Below are positions 1 to 8,753 of a stretch of 12,681 nucleotides of DNA, in pieces. Where the stretch lies: positions 1 through 12,681 of the forward strand of contig JAUWEO010000024.1 in the NCBI GenBank assembly GCA_030608245.1, written 5' to 3'. The position numbers and the translations under genes are program-made. Source of the DNA: Candidatus Latescibacterota bacterium. Its GTDB lineage: Bacteria > Latescibacterota > MVCY01. The notes beneath the pieces were generated by a model, which saw only the letters and a list, made by a program, of their open reading frames with translations, ran no database searches and had not been told where the DNA came from. Position 1 is the first letter of the stretch; every line of letters begins with the position of its first letter.

Positions 1-329
1 GCCCGCTGCCAGGCAGGTTCGTCAAGCTCTAACAGTGAGCCATCGCAGCGGCCGCCAGCATTATTGACCAACACATCCAACCCGCCCCATTCCTGCTGGA
101 TGCTGCGGAACATAGCCTCCACCTGCTGAGGATCACCAACATCGGCCTGCGACAATAAGGTCTTAATTCCCATTGCCTTGATCTGCTCCGCTACCTCCGA
201 AGCCAATTTTGTGTTACTTACATAATTGATCGCAACATCTGCCCCTTCCTGGGCCAGGGCCAGAGCCGTTGCTTTGCCAATACCACGACTGGCGCCGGTA
301 ACCAGCACTTTCTTGCCTCTCAAATCCAT
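1..329 (-). CDS. Short-chain dehydrogenase/reductase, FabG-like (3' end outside window)
   Basis: This is the N-terminal 109 residues of an SDR-family NAD(P)-dependent oxidoreductase; the rest lies beyond the left edge. The translation begins MDLRGKKVLVTGASRGIGKA, giving the Rossmann cofactor motif TGASRGIG at about residues 11-18. An acidic residue pair follows in QADVGDP, and the NNAG motif lies near residue 91. These are the classical SDR landmarks, but the catalytic Ser-Tyr-Lys part is outside the window, so activity and substrate cannot be judged. A strong AGGAGG at 338-343 sits 8 bases before the ATG, which fixes the start. It lies 191 bp after the permease gene on the same strand, so it may have its own promoter. 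It could be 3-oxoacyl-ACP reductase or any of many FabG paralogues; the family call is firm, the specific reaction is not. Confidence 0.9.
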   Translation of the reverse strand, partial: MDLRGKKVLVTGASRGIGKATALALAQEGADVAINYVSNTKLASEVAEQIKAMGIKTLLSQADVGDPQQVEAMFRSIQQEWGGLDVLVNNAGGRCDGSLLELDEPAWQR

Positions 330-453
330 AAACTATACCTCCTCTTCTCAAATGGCGATGTACCTCAATTGCTGCTCCAACCATTTTTTAGTTAGATTCC
401 TCTCAGATAACATCAGTATACAGACCATTGTGAATAGATCTTTTTCTTCATAT

Positions 454-481
454 CCTCTTTGTGTCTCCGTGTTTCCGTGGT
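454..481 (-). repeat. Single half-arm of the ACACGGAG-type core repeat
   Basis: Read on the minus strand this is ACCACGGAAACACGGAGACA followed by CAAAGAGG, that is, three 8-nt units (ACGGAAAC, ACGGAGAC, ACAAAGAG). It closely matches the left core arm of the element at 12287-12459. No inverted partner or CGTAAAAAG shell is visible nearby, so it appears to be a solo or decayed half. It occupies part of the 191-bp gap between the permease and the dehydrogenase; I see no gene in that gap. Confidence 0.6.
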
Positions 482-520
482 TATTTGAGAAATAGCCTCT
501 GAGATATTTCTGACCACTCC

Positions 521-1516
521 TCAATTGAGCAGAGAATAGGCGTAGCCCAGAATGCTTGCTCCCACCAGCGTAATAAATAGGTAAAACGCTACCGTCTTCC
601 TGTCAAAAGTGGCGTACAAGGCAAAGAGAGTGGAGAATTTGGTTGCCGGCCCAGAGATAAAGAAGGCCAGAGCAGCCCCCTGGCTCATTCCCATCCGTGT
701 GAGCACTTCTATTATCGGAATGCTCCCGCCGCCGCAGGCGTAAAGCGGCACTCCCACAGCCACAGCTATTAGCACCCCCAATCTGCTCTGTCTGCCCAAC
801 AGGGAGACAATCCACCCGGATGGGATGAGGGTTTGCACAATTGCAGCGATAAAGATGCCCAACAAGAAATACTTTCCGATAAATGTGAATAGTTTCCAGA
901 ACTCCTTGCAAAACAGGCGAGTTTGCAGCCCGCCGCTGTTTTTTTCAACGGAGGGTCTCGATCGACTTTCACAATTCAGCAGAGAGTTTTGTTTCTGGTT
1001 TTCTGACCTGTCAACAGCGAAAGAGAGCATGTTCCTATTCAACAAATAGTTAGTGAGTGCTCCAGCGGAGCCTCCCAGCAGAAAGGCACTGATGGTTCTG
1101 GCCAGTGCCATCTCCATCCCGATCGCCCCGGCGGTGAGGACAAACAGAGAGGGATTCATCAAGGGAGAGGCAACAAGGAAGGCCATCAAGGGCGAAAGGG
1201 GAACTCCTGTGTGAAATAGGGCGGCAATTAAGGGAATAGCGGCAAAGGTGGGCAGGGGAGATATTACCCCCACTAAACAGGCTAAGGCCACAGCGGATTT
1301 TCTCCTTCTCCCCAGAAATTCCGACATCCTCTCTCCGGAGAAAAGAACAGAGAATACGGCGGCGATTGCCACGGCTGCCAGGGCGAAATACCACAATTGT
1401 GACAGCAAATCCCCTACTCCGGCCAGCACTCTTGCTGTGTATGTGTCCTCAAGGACATACTCTATCGTTGAAATGAGCCGCCAGAACAGATGAGAAATGT
1501 GACTGGGGAAGTCCAA
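521..1516 (-). CDS. Permease of the ArsP/DUF318 type, putative metal(loid) or organoarsenical efflux
   Basis: This 331-residue integral membrane protein resembles the ArsP_1/DUF318 permease family, whose studied members export metals or organoarsenicals across the inner membrane. Hydrophobic segments fall in two halves (about residues 40-160 and 210-330). They are separated by a hydrophilic loop at about 165-205, consistent with the family's duplicated topology. The second half carries the characteristic PLYACGGGSIPIIEVLTRMG (C261) followed by a SGPATKFS motif. The equivalent place in the first half reads SPLPTFAAIP, without the CSCG cysteines often seen there, followed by the expected AFLVASPLMNPSLF. 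The start is TTG with a modest AAGGCGG about 4 bases upstream and no in-frame ATG nearby, so the start is uncertain. It lies 107 bp downstream of the nitroreductase gene on the same strand. The transported substrate cannot be inferred. Confidence 0.8.
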   Translation of the reverse strand: MDFPSHISHLFWRLISTIEYVLEDTYTARVLAGVGDLLSQLWYFALAAVAIAAVFSVLFSGERMSEFLGRRRKSAVALACLVGVISPLPTFAAIPLIAALFHTGVPLSPLMAFLVASPLMNPSLFVLTAGAIGMEMALARTISAFLLGGSAGALTNYLLNRNMLSFAVDRSENQKQNSLLNCESRSRPSVEKNSGGLQTRLFCKEFWKLFTFIGKYFLLGIFIAAIVQTLIPSGWIVSLLGRQSRLGVLIAVAVGVPLYACGGGSIPIIEVLTRMGMSQGAALAFFISGPATKFSTLFALYATFDRKTVAFYLFITLVGASILGYAYSLLN

Positions 1517-1623
1517 CTTTCCGCCTTGCCGGATTCAATACATTGGCCTGCTGGAGTTATGATTCTGACTTAAGGTAATGTTAAGGCTGTAACAGGCGAT
1601 ATAGCGAAGTCCTTGTGGTTGCC

Positions 1624-2142
1624 TTAGTCCCAGCTATCGAAGACCACCACTTCCTCAAGGCTCTTTCTCGGTTTGGCCTCCGGCTCTACGGCTGGATAAC
1701 CCAAAGCCATAAGAGCGATAACCTTCACTTCCTGGGGGATCCCCAGAATTTCTTTAACGGTGTCTTCTTTGAAAGAACCAATCCAGCAGGTTCCCAGCCC
1801 TTCGGCAACCGCAGTCAGGGTCAGATGATCCAAAGCAATGGCTACGTCGACAGACAGACTGTTCCAGTAACCGCCCATCTTAGAGTAGGCCCTCTGTTCC
1901 CAGCCGCATCCCACAACCACGACTGGAGCTTCTCCCACAAACCGCTGACCATTGCATGCTTCCACCAATTTTTCTTTCAGTCCGGCATCTCTTACCACAA
2001 TAAATTTCCAGGGCTGAGCATTCCTCCCCGAAGGGGCAAGTCTCATCGCATCCAGAACTGTAGCTAATTTCTCCGCCGGCACAGGATCTGGCCGATATCT
2101 TCTGACACTTTTTCGCTCTTTAATCGCCTGATGAATGTCCAT
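1624..2142 (-). CDS. Nitroreductase family protein (FMN-dependent)
   Basis: This 172-residue protein has the nitroreductase fold signature. RKSVRRYRPDPV (about residues 9-20) and APSGRNAQPWKFIVV (about 36-50) form the FMN phosphate and isoalloxazine contacts. GLGTCWIGSF near residue 115 is the usual third motif. Members are flavoenzymes that reduce nitro groups, quinones or other acceptors with NAD(P)H; this substrate is unknown. The open frame extends 17 codons further upstream, but the ATG at 2142 is preferred because AGGAGGTGGA lies just before it and family homology begins there. That Shine-Dalgarno sequence sits inside the last codons of the upstream 67-residue gene, whose stop is only 4 bases away, so the two are probably translationally coupled. 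Confidence 0.9.
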   Translation of the reverse strand: MDIHQAIKERKSVRRYRPDPVPAEKLATVLDAMRLAPSGRNAQPWKFIVVRDAGLKEKLVEACNGQRFVGEAPVVVVGCGWEQRAYSKMGGYWNSLSVDVAIALDHLTLTAVAEGLGTCWIGSFKEDTVKEILGIPQEVKVIALMALGYPAVEPEAKPRKSLEEVVVFDSWD

Positions 2143-2146
2143 CTCA

Positions 2147-2350
2147 CTACTCCACCTCCTCAGTTCTGGTGTAGCCGAGCGGAACAGGTCCATCGGTGGC
2201 AGGCACCGCTATTTTGACGACCCATCCGTGAATCTCTTTGCCGTGGACATTTATTGCCTTCGCTTTTTTCTCTAAGATGTCAGATTCGTTACTGATAAAA
2301 GAACAATCTGTGCAAAACAAGACCTCGGTCTTTGTCTCTTTTTGTTTCAT
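2147..2350 (-). CDS. Small protein of unknown function with a CxxC motif (67 aa)
   Basis: I do not recognise this family. The protein starts MKQKETKTEVLFCTDCSFIS. A Cys-x-x-Cys pair at residues 13 and 16 could bind metal or be redox active, but there is no second pair. The central part (about 28-36) is lysine-rich, and the C-terminal half is mixed polar with a hydrophobic WVVKIAV stretch and ends in acidic TEEVE. The ATG at 2350 has a good GGAGGG about 8 bases upstream. The gene ends 4 bases before the nitroreductase start, and its final codons (EEVE) encode that gene's Shine-Dalgarno sequence. This argues that it is a real, co-translated gene rather than a chance frame. A CTGTA inverted repeat lies just upstream. 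Confidence 0.7.
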   Translation of the reverse strand: MKQKETKTEVLFCTDCSFISNESDILEKKAKAINVHGKEIHGWVVKIAVPATDGPVPLGYTRTEEVE

Positions 2351-2361
2351 AGAACTCCCTC

Positions 2362-2393
2362 CTGTATTACATTAAGTCCAGTATCAAGTACAG
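2362..2393. promoter_or_regulatory. Possible operator: CTGTA...TACAG inverted repeat upstream of the 67-aa gene
   Basis: Perfect 5-bp arms CTGTA (2362-2366) and TACAG (2389-2393) flank 22 bp, directly before the ribosome-binding site of the small CxxC gene. No convincing sigma-70 promoter is seen nearby; the best is a weak TTAACT-17-TAATGT on the minus strand. Short arms with this spacing can arise by chance, so this is a tentative call. Apart from this and the 22-bp repeat at 2429-2450, nothing else is recognised in the gap 2351-2563. Confidence 0.25.
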
Positions 2394-2428
2394 TTAAGAG
2401 TGACTAATTCACAAAGAGTCTACCACAC

Positions 2429-2450
2429 CTTTCAGTGTTTTTCAGTGTTC
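2429..2450 (-). repeat. 22-bp dispersed repeat, copy 1
   Basis: On the minus strand this reads GAACACTGAAAAACACTGAA followed by AG, itself two CACTGAAA units at 10-nt spacing. It matches 8858-8879 at 19 of 22 positions in the same orientation relative to the neighbouring genes. It lies about 80 bp upstream of the small CxxC gene, in a gap with no gene. Confidence 0.5.
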
Positions 2451-2563
2451 CAATTTCCAGACCCACGTTCAAGGAAGATAGGGAAAACTGCACAGAACAG
2501 GATTAGAGGGCAACTTACGATTTAAACAGAGATAACAGCAGGGGATTACAACGGGGGAAGCAG

Positions 2564-3046
2564 TTAAATGTTGAACTTCCCGAAATCCTCGGGATTAATG
2601 CGGTTAAGTCTATCTCGTAGTTTCTGAGCCTTTTTCTCTGGGTCGTCCTCTTCCGATGGGTTTTCCGTTTCCAGAATCTCTTCGGCAACGAATATGGGGG
2701 CCTTCAGTTTCAGTGTCATAATGATGGAATCGGAGGGGCGGGCGTCTATTTTGTACACCTTCTTGCCCATCTGTAAGAAAAACTCAGCATAAAAGGTCTG
2801 ATCGACAAGCTTTGAGATGACCATCCTGGTCAGTTTCACCTCCAGGGCATCCAGAACGCTTTTGAACAGGTCGTGGGTCAGCGGCCTTCTGAAGTTTAGC
2901 CCACTCAATTCAAAGGCGATGGCACTGGCCTCGGCTTGGCCTATCCAGATGGGGAGAACACGGTCTCCACCCACCTCCTTCAATAACACCACTGGTGAGT
3001 TGCTCCGATTATCTATTGCTAACCCTGACACATCTACTCTTACCAT
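2564..3046 (-). CDS. Bifunctional nuclease (BFN/DUF151) domain protein
   Basis: This 160-residue protein matches the BFN/DUF151 family. The diagnostic stretches are the opening MVRVDVSGLAIDNRSNSPVV, LPIWIGQAEASAIAFELSG (about residues 41-59), RPLTHDLFKSVLDAL, and DARPSDSIIMTLKLKAPIFVAEEIL (about 112-136). Family members are small proteins proposed to have nuclease or stress-related roles; biochemical evidence is thin. The C-terminal 25 residues are charged (SEEDDPEKKAQKLRDRLNR), often seen as a UvrB/UvrC-like or coiled tail. The frame is open upstream to a TTG at 3079, but ATG 3046 has GGAGG at an 8-base spacing and begins at the conserved domain, so it is chosen. It follows rplI by 45 bp and is probably the last gene of the ribosomal operon; no clear hairpin terminator is visible after it. 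Confidence 0.9.
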   Translation of the reverse strand: MVRVDVSGLAIDNRSNSPVVLLKEVGGDRVLPIWIGQAEASAIAFELSGLNFRRPLTHDLFKSVLDALEVKLTRMVISKLVDQTFYAEFFLQMGKKVYKIDARPSDSIIMTLKLKAPIFVAEEILETENPSEEDDPEKKAQKLRDRLNRINPEDFGKFNI

Positions 3047-3091
3047 GATCTCTGCCTCCAGGGGAGGATCCAAAGCCAATATTAGCTCAGA

Positions 3092-3538
3092 TTAGTGTTC
3101 TTTGACCACCCAGAGTTTGACCTTTGTTTCCACCTCAGGGTGCAGTTTGATCGCTATTGAATAAACCCCTAAGGCTTTTATGGGCTCATCTAAAATTATC
3201 TTTCGCCGGTCGATATCATAATCCTTTGCCTTGAGCAACTCAGTGATGGTCTGGGCTGTCACTGCTCCAAATACCCTGTCCTCTTCACCCACGGAGACAG
3301 CGGCAGTTAAGGATATCTTCCCCAGTTCTCTGGCCAGGTTTTGCGCCGTCCTTTTGAGCCGATTTCCTTGCATAACTTTCTGTTTCTTCTGCTCCTGGTA
3401 GACAGACCAGTTCGGTTTAGTGGCTTCCAAGGCCACTCCTCTGGGTATAAGATAATTACGAGCATATCCATCTGCCACTCGAATAGTCTCCCCCGCCTTT
3501 CCCAGCTTCTCAAAATCCTCTTTTAATATTACCTCCAT
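3092..3538 (-). CDS. rplI: 50S ribosomal protein bL9
   Basis: A full-length bL9 of 148 residues. The N-terminal rRNA-binding domain is unmistakable: it opens MEVILKEDFEKLGKAGETI and contains VADGYARNYLIPRGVALEAT at about residues 21-40. A lysine-rich connecting helix spans roughly 41-75. The C-terminal domain has LFGSV-like VFGAVTAQTI at about 89-98 and ends in KLWVVKEH. bL9 binds 23S rRNA domain V and helps limit frameshifting. An AAGGAG lies 11 bases before the ATG, a slightly long spacing. The gene follows rpsR with a 107-bp gap in which I see no other gene. Confidence 0.98.
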   Translation of the reverse strand: MEVILKEDFEKLGKAGETIRVADGYARNYLIPRGVALEATKPNWSVYQEQKKQKVMQGNRLKRTAQNLARELGKISLTAAVSVGEEDRVFGAVTAQTITELLKAKDYDIDRRKIILDEPIKALGVYSIAIKLHPEVETKVKLWVVKEH

Positions 3539-3646
3539 TATCTCTGTTTCTCCTTATGATTAACTTCCTATTGAGAGGTGTGATTGGTACTGCGAAGGGT
3601 TCCACAACTCCATTAGGTTCTAAGACTGTCTGCTTTGGGAAGATAC

Positions 3647-3865
3647 CTATCTGAATACTTCAGCTGTGTAGGGAAGCAGAGCCAAGAAACGGGCCCTTTT
3701 GATTGCATGTTTTAGTTTCCGCTGATGCCGGGCACAGGCACCCGAGACCCTGCGGGGAACAATCTTTCCCCTTTCGGTGACAAACCGTCTCAGTTTCTTG
3801 TCGTTCTTGTAATCAAAATCCTCATCGTTATGTCTGCAAAACCAACAAAATTTTATCCTTTCCAT
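3647..3865 (-). CDS. rpsR: 30S ribosomal protein bS18
   Basis: A 72-residue bS18 with the family core DYKNDKKLRRFVTERGKIVP (about residues 18-37), RRVSGACARHQRKL and IKRARFLALLPY. It keeps the cysteines CWFC near the N terminus and ACARH in the middle, so it is the cysteine-containing form that may bind zinc. bS18 pairs with bS6 on the 30S platform. The ATG overlaps the TAA of rpsF by one base (TAATG), so translation is coupled to rpsF. In many bacteria ssb lies between these genes; here it is absent. Confidence 0.98.
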   Translation of the reverse strand: MERIKFCWFCRHNDEDFDYKNDKKLRRFVTERGKIVPRRVSGACARHQRKLKHAIKRARFLALLPYTAEVFR

Positions 3866-4209
3866 TATTCCTCCTCACTAATCTGTACATCTTTTTCTTC
3901 GTTGTTCTGTTCTTTAACATGTTCCTTGGGGGCAACCACTATCAGGTAACGAAGGATTGACTCATTCATCCGCAGGGAACTCTCCAAATCCGGCAACAGG
4001 GGGGGATCAGCCCGGAATTGGATAAAGCCGTAGTAGCCGTGCTCTCTCTTCTTAATCGGATATGTGAACCTCCTGGTGCCAAGGGTACCTGTCTTCTCCT
4101 TTTTTCCGCCGTTTTTGGCAATGAAGTCCTCGATCTTTTTTACCTCTGCTTCGATCGACTCCTCCCCAATCTGATCGTCCACAATGAAAGTGGCTTCATA
4201 TAATTTCAT
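3865..4209 (-). CDS. rpsF: 30S ribosomal protein bS6
   Basis: A 114-residue bS6 beginning MKLYEATFIVDDQIGEESIE. The GTRRFTYPIKKREHGYYGFIQF stretch in its middle is the diagnostic strand-helix-strand of the family, and SLRMNESILRYLIV follows. The C terminus is an acidic tail (EEKDVQISEEE), as in many bS6 proteins, which in some species is glutamylated. The frame could start at ATG 4230 (MKKGVQR), but ATG 4209 has AAAGGTG about 10 bases upstream and matches the family N terminus. It starts 31 bases after hppA, so the two are likely co-transcribed. I could not see a convincing S6:S18 autoregulatory leader in this short gap. Confidence 0.97.
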   Translation of the reverse strand: MKLYEATFIVDDQIGEESIEAEVKKIEDFIAKNGGKKEKTGTLGTRRFTYPIKKREHGYYGFIQFRADPPLLPDLESSLRMNESILRYLIVVAPKEHVKEQNNEEKDVQISEEE

Positions 4210-4240
4210 TCTTTGCACACCTTTCTTCATAGTTTAATTG

Positions 4241-6295
<2,055 letters not shown>

Positions 6296-6324
6296 CACCA
6301 CCTCCTAAGTGTCTATGGAATTTT

Positions 6325-6530
6325 AAGGTTGATCCTTTCGTAAAAAGTTTCCTTTTGTCATGCTAAGCTTGTCGAAGCATCTGATAAACTACTGTAATTC
6401 ATCAACACACCAGATTCCTCACTTCGTTCGGAATGACGACCTTACTACTTTTTACGAGGCAATCTTGCTTGATTTGTAAGAACTCCCTGAACCTGATTTC
6501 ACCACAGAGGAAGCAAAAAGGATCAATCAA
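6325..6530. repeat. Composite palindromic element A: CGTAAAAAG shell with GTCAT-type core, plus truncated ACACAGAG-type copy
   Basis: The shell words CGTAAAAAG (6339-6347, plus) and its complement (6448-6456) enclose a core. The core arms are GTCATGCTAAGC...CATCTG (6357-6383) and, inverted, GTCATTCCGAAC...AATCTG (6411-6437). Both core arms are variants of a palindrome widespread in environmental genomes. To the right lies a remnant of a second type: the 17-mer at 6493-6509 (CTGATTTCACCACAGAG) is identical to the inverted 12407-12423. An outer 10-bp inverted pair, TTGATCCTTT (6329-6338) and AAAGGATCAA (6517-6526), closes the block. The right edge overlaps the last codons of pth, including its stop. 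Nothing else is seen in the 6302-6526 gap. Confidence 0.8.
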
Positions 6531-7087
6531 GGTTGACTTAGAAACTCCCTCGCCTGTTCTGCCCCCGAACAGACAAAAAATCTTATCCCTTCAATCGCCC
6601 GCGAGACCATAGTGTTGACCACCGGAAGCTCCTCTGCTCTGAATTCTCCCAACACAAATTCCGTCAGGTCTGTCTCCTCAGGGAGCGGACCGATCCCCAG
6701 TCGCAGGCGAGGAAACTGATCGGAACAGAGATTCCATATCAGAGAGGCCAGGCCCTTATGTCCGCCATCTGAACCTTTCAGGCGCAAGCGGGTCTTTCCT
6801 AAGGGTAAATTCACATCATCTGAGACCACCAGGAGCTCTTCGGTAGAAACTGGAAACCGTTGTTTCAGCCTTAGGGCTGCCAGACCACTTCTGTTGACGA
6901 AGGTCATCGGCTTGGCCAACACCACCGGCACTTCCTCAATTCTCCCTGGGGCAAATAGATAAAGGTCCGTCTCTTCCCATTCTGTCTTCAACTGAACCGC
7001 CAGGTGTTCTGCTACTGTGAATCCTAAGTTGTGTCGTGTTCGACGATACAGCTCTCCAGGGTTTCCCAACCCCAGTATGGCGTACAA
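6527..7087 (-). CDS. pth: Peptidyl-tRNA hydrolase
   Basis: A 186-residue Pth, normal in length, which releases peptides from peptidyl-tRNA that has dropped off the ribosome. The N terminus has GLGNPGELYRRTRHNLGF (about residues 6-23) with the catalytic histidine in TRHN. KPMTFVNRSG supplies the substrate-binding asparagine, and VSDDVNLPLGKTRLRLKGSD the catalytic aspartate. GGHKGL replaces the more usual GGHNGL, a common variant. RLRLGIGP completes the family motifs. The start is TTG with AGGAGG 11 bases upstream, and the gene begins 6 bases after the rplY stop, indicating coupling. The last residues (SQP) and the TGA stop lie within the arm of the repeat element that fills the downstream gap, so the extreme C terminus may have been set by that insertion. 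Confidence 0.97.
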   Translation of the reverse strand: MYAILGLGNPGELYRRTRHNLGFTVAEHLAVQLKTEWEETDLYLFAPGRIEEVPVVLAKPMTFVNRSGLAALRLKQRFPVSTEELLVVSDDVNLPLGKTRLRLKGSDGGHKGLASLIWNLCSDQFPRLRLGIGPLPEETDLTEFVLGEFRAEELPVVNTMVSRAIEGIRFFVCSGAEQAREFLSQP

Positions 7088-7093
7088 ACCTGA

Positions 7094-7768
7094 TTATTCC
7101 TCCTGTTTGGACTCTTCCTTTTCTCTCTCCGCCTCCTCTTCTTTCTCCTCGCCTTCTACAGCTTCTTCAATCTCTTCCTCGATCTCTTCGACCGGCTCTA
7201 CAATCACAACCGGCGGCAGGATTGTTACCACAGAAGAGGTTGAGTCAGTGAGCACCCGTGCCTTGCTAATTTCTAAATCTTCCACATGGACAGAGTCACC
7301 GATGTCAAGCTCGGAGACATCCACTCGGATGTGTTCAGGAATGTCAGAAGGAAGACACTCGATTTTCAAGGCGTGGAGGACGTGTTCCAAAATGCCCCCT
7401 TCCTTTGTCCCCTTGGCGGTACCTTCAATAACTATGGGGATTTCCACCGTCATCTTGGTTTTCATAGAGACATGCTGCAGATCCACATTGAGATACTCCT
7501 GGGTGATAGGATGAAGCTGGATTTTTCGGATTATTACTTTCCCTTTCTTTTGTTTTTTGCCATTTCCAGCCAAGAGAAGGGAAATCACAGTGGTCTCTCC
7601 AGCAGTGTGGATCACTTTTTTGAGCTCATTTGCCTCCACAGAGAGAACAACAGGCTCCTCGCCAGGGCCATACAAAACTCCTGGGATTTCGCCCGAGCGC
7701 CGGGCTTTCTTGGCGTATTGTTTTCCTGTTTGGTCTCTTCGCTGAGCGTGCAGGATAATGTCTGACAT
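7094..7768 (-). CDS. rplY: 50S ribosomal protein bL25, long CTC/TL5 form
   Basis: A 224-residue bL25 of the general-stress-protein CTC type that binds 5S rRNA. The N-terminal L25 domain (about 1-92) opens MSDIILHAQRRDQTGKQYAK and contains the characteristic SGEIPGVLYGPGEEPVVLSV and IIRKIQLHPITQEYLNVDLQHV. The TL5-type C-terminal domain (about 93-185) includes KGTKEGGILEHVLHALKIEC, LPSDIPEHIRVDVSELDIGD and VTILPP. The last 35 residues are almost all Glu and Lys, a tail often seen in this family. AAGGAG sits 6 bases before the ATG. It lies between prs and pth with small gaps (40 and 6 bp), a conserved bacterial order. Confidence 0.97.
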   Translation of the reverse strand: MSDIILHAQRRDQTGKQYAKKARRSGEIPGVLYGPGEEPVVLSVEANELKKVIHTAGETTVISLLLAGNGKKQKKGKVIIRKIQLHPITQEYLNVDLQHVSMKTKMTVEIPIVIEGTAKGTKEGGILEHVLHALKIECLPSDIPEHIRVDVSELDIGDSVHVEDLEISKARVLTDSTSSVVTILPPVVIVEPVEEIEEEIEEAVEGEEKEEEAEREKEESKQEE

Positions 7769-7808
7769 TGTGGCTCCTTACTTTTGGTGTAGAAAATAGT
7801 GAACAGAG

Positions 7809-8729
7809 TTAACTGAATAGAAAACTGACTGATTTTCCTAAGTGGATTCTCTTTATGGCCTCGCCGAACAGGGGGGCAGCAGAGATAACGGTGAGTTTGT
7901 CGTCATCGGTTTTCTGCACCGGTATGGTGTTCAAGACGACTGTTTTCTTTACCGGCGAGCGGTTCAGTTGCTCCACAGCCCCTGAAGCCAGGACAGGATG
8001 GGTACAGGCAACGTAGATCTGTTTGGCGCCGTTTTGTTTCAGGGCTACAGCAGCTTCTACTAAGGTGCCGCCGGTGGTAATCATATCGTCTCTTATCAGC
8101 ACATTTTTCTGTTCTACTTCCCCGATAATGGTCTCTACTGCGACGGCGTCCGGTTTGGGTCTCCTTTTGTCCACTAAAGCTAACCCTGCCCCCATGCTTT
8201 TGGCAAAAGCCCGGGCCATCTTGATGCTGCCCACATCAGGGGAGACAATTACCAGGTTCGACAGATTCAGCCCTTTGAAGAAGTCCACAAATAGGGGAGA
8301 AGAATAGAGATGGTCAACTGGTAGGTCAAAAAACCCCTGAATCTGGGCGGCATGCAGGTCCATCGTGAGCACTCTGTCTGCCCCCGCCGCTGTAATCAAG
8401 TTGGCAACTAATTTAGCAGAGATAGGGACTCGAGGCTGATCTTTTCTGTCCTGTCGGGCGTAGCCAAAATAGGGGATGACAGCCGTTATCCTTCTGGCCG
8501 AAGCCCGCCTGGCAGCATCAATCATAAGCAGCAGCTCCAGCAGGTTGTCCGCCGGGGCATGGGTGGACTGAATGATGAATACATCGGTGCCGCGAACACT
8601 CTCGTTGATCTGCACCGAGATCTCGCCGTCCTTGAACCTGGTCACATCAGCCGAAGCCAACCCTACATTCAGATGCTGAGCGATCTCTTCGGCCAAAGAG
8701 CGATTGGAGTTACCGGAGAAAAGTTTCAA
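7809..8729 (-). CDS. prs: Ribose-phosphate pyrophosphokinase (PRPP synthase)
   Basis: This 306-residue enzyme makes PRPP from ribose-5-phosphate and ATP for nucleotide, histidine and tryptophan synthesis. Visible landmarks are FKDGEISVQINESVRG (residues 32-47), YARQDRK (90-96), the catalytic DLHAAQIQGFF (124-134) and the flexible loop DKRRPKP (187-193). The PRPP/ribose-phosphate loop reads RDDMITTGGT (213-222). The usual bacterial form is VDDMIDTxGT, so the aspartate at residue 218 is threonine here; serine occurs at this place in some archaeal enzymes. The start is TTG with AAGGAG 9 bases upstream, and the first residues MKLFSGNSN match the family N terminus. Only 24 bases separate it from tRNA-Gln, leaving no room for an independent promoter, so its message probably comes from processing of a longer transcript. 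Confidence 0.97.
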   Translation of the reverse strand: MKLFSGNSNRSLAEEIAQHLNVGLASADVTRFKDGEISVQINESVRGTDVFIIQSTHAPADNLLELLLMIDAARRASARRITAVIPYFGYARQDRKDQPRVPISAKLVANLITAAGADRVLTMDLHAAQIQGFFDLPVDHLYSSPLFVDFFKGLNLSNLVIVSPDVGSIKMARAFAKSMGAGLALVDKRRPKPDAVAVETIIGEVEQKNVLIRDDMITTGGTLVEAAVALKQNGAKQIYVACTHPVLASGAVEQLNRSPVKKTVVLNTIPVQKTDDDKLTVISAAPLFGEAIKRIHLGKSVSFLFS

Positions 8730-8753
8730 TTCTACCCACTCCTTTTTAAAAAT

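Noticed and set aside
413..451. Tiny minus-strand frame MKKKIYSQWSVY after a GAGG
   Set aside because: It is only 12 codons, lies beside a repeat half-arm, and nothing supports translation.
1615..2067. 150-residue open frame on the plus strand
   Set aside because: It is antisense to the nitroreductase, has no family motifs and no ribosome-binding site; the minus-strand gene explains the region.
2451..2563. Terminator after the DUF151 gene
   Set aside because: I found no GC-rich hairpin followed by a T run on the minus strand.
4210..4240. S6:S18-binding leader upstream of rpsF
   Set aside because: The gap is 31 bases and I could not see the conserved hairpin; a leader would have to lie inside hppA.
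7017..7765. Serine-rich and other long plus-strand frames opposite rplY
   Set aside because: The serine-rich composition comes from reading the Glu-rich tail of bL25 in antisense; the minus-strand product is clear.
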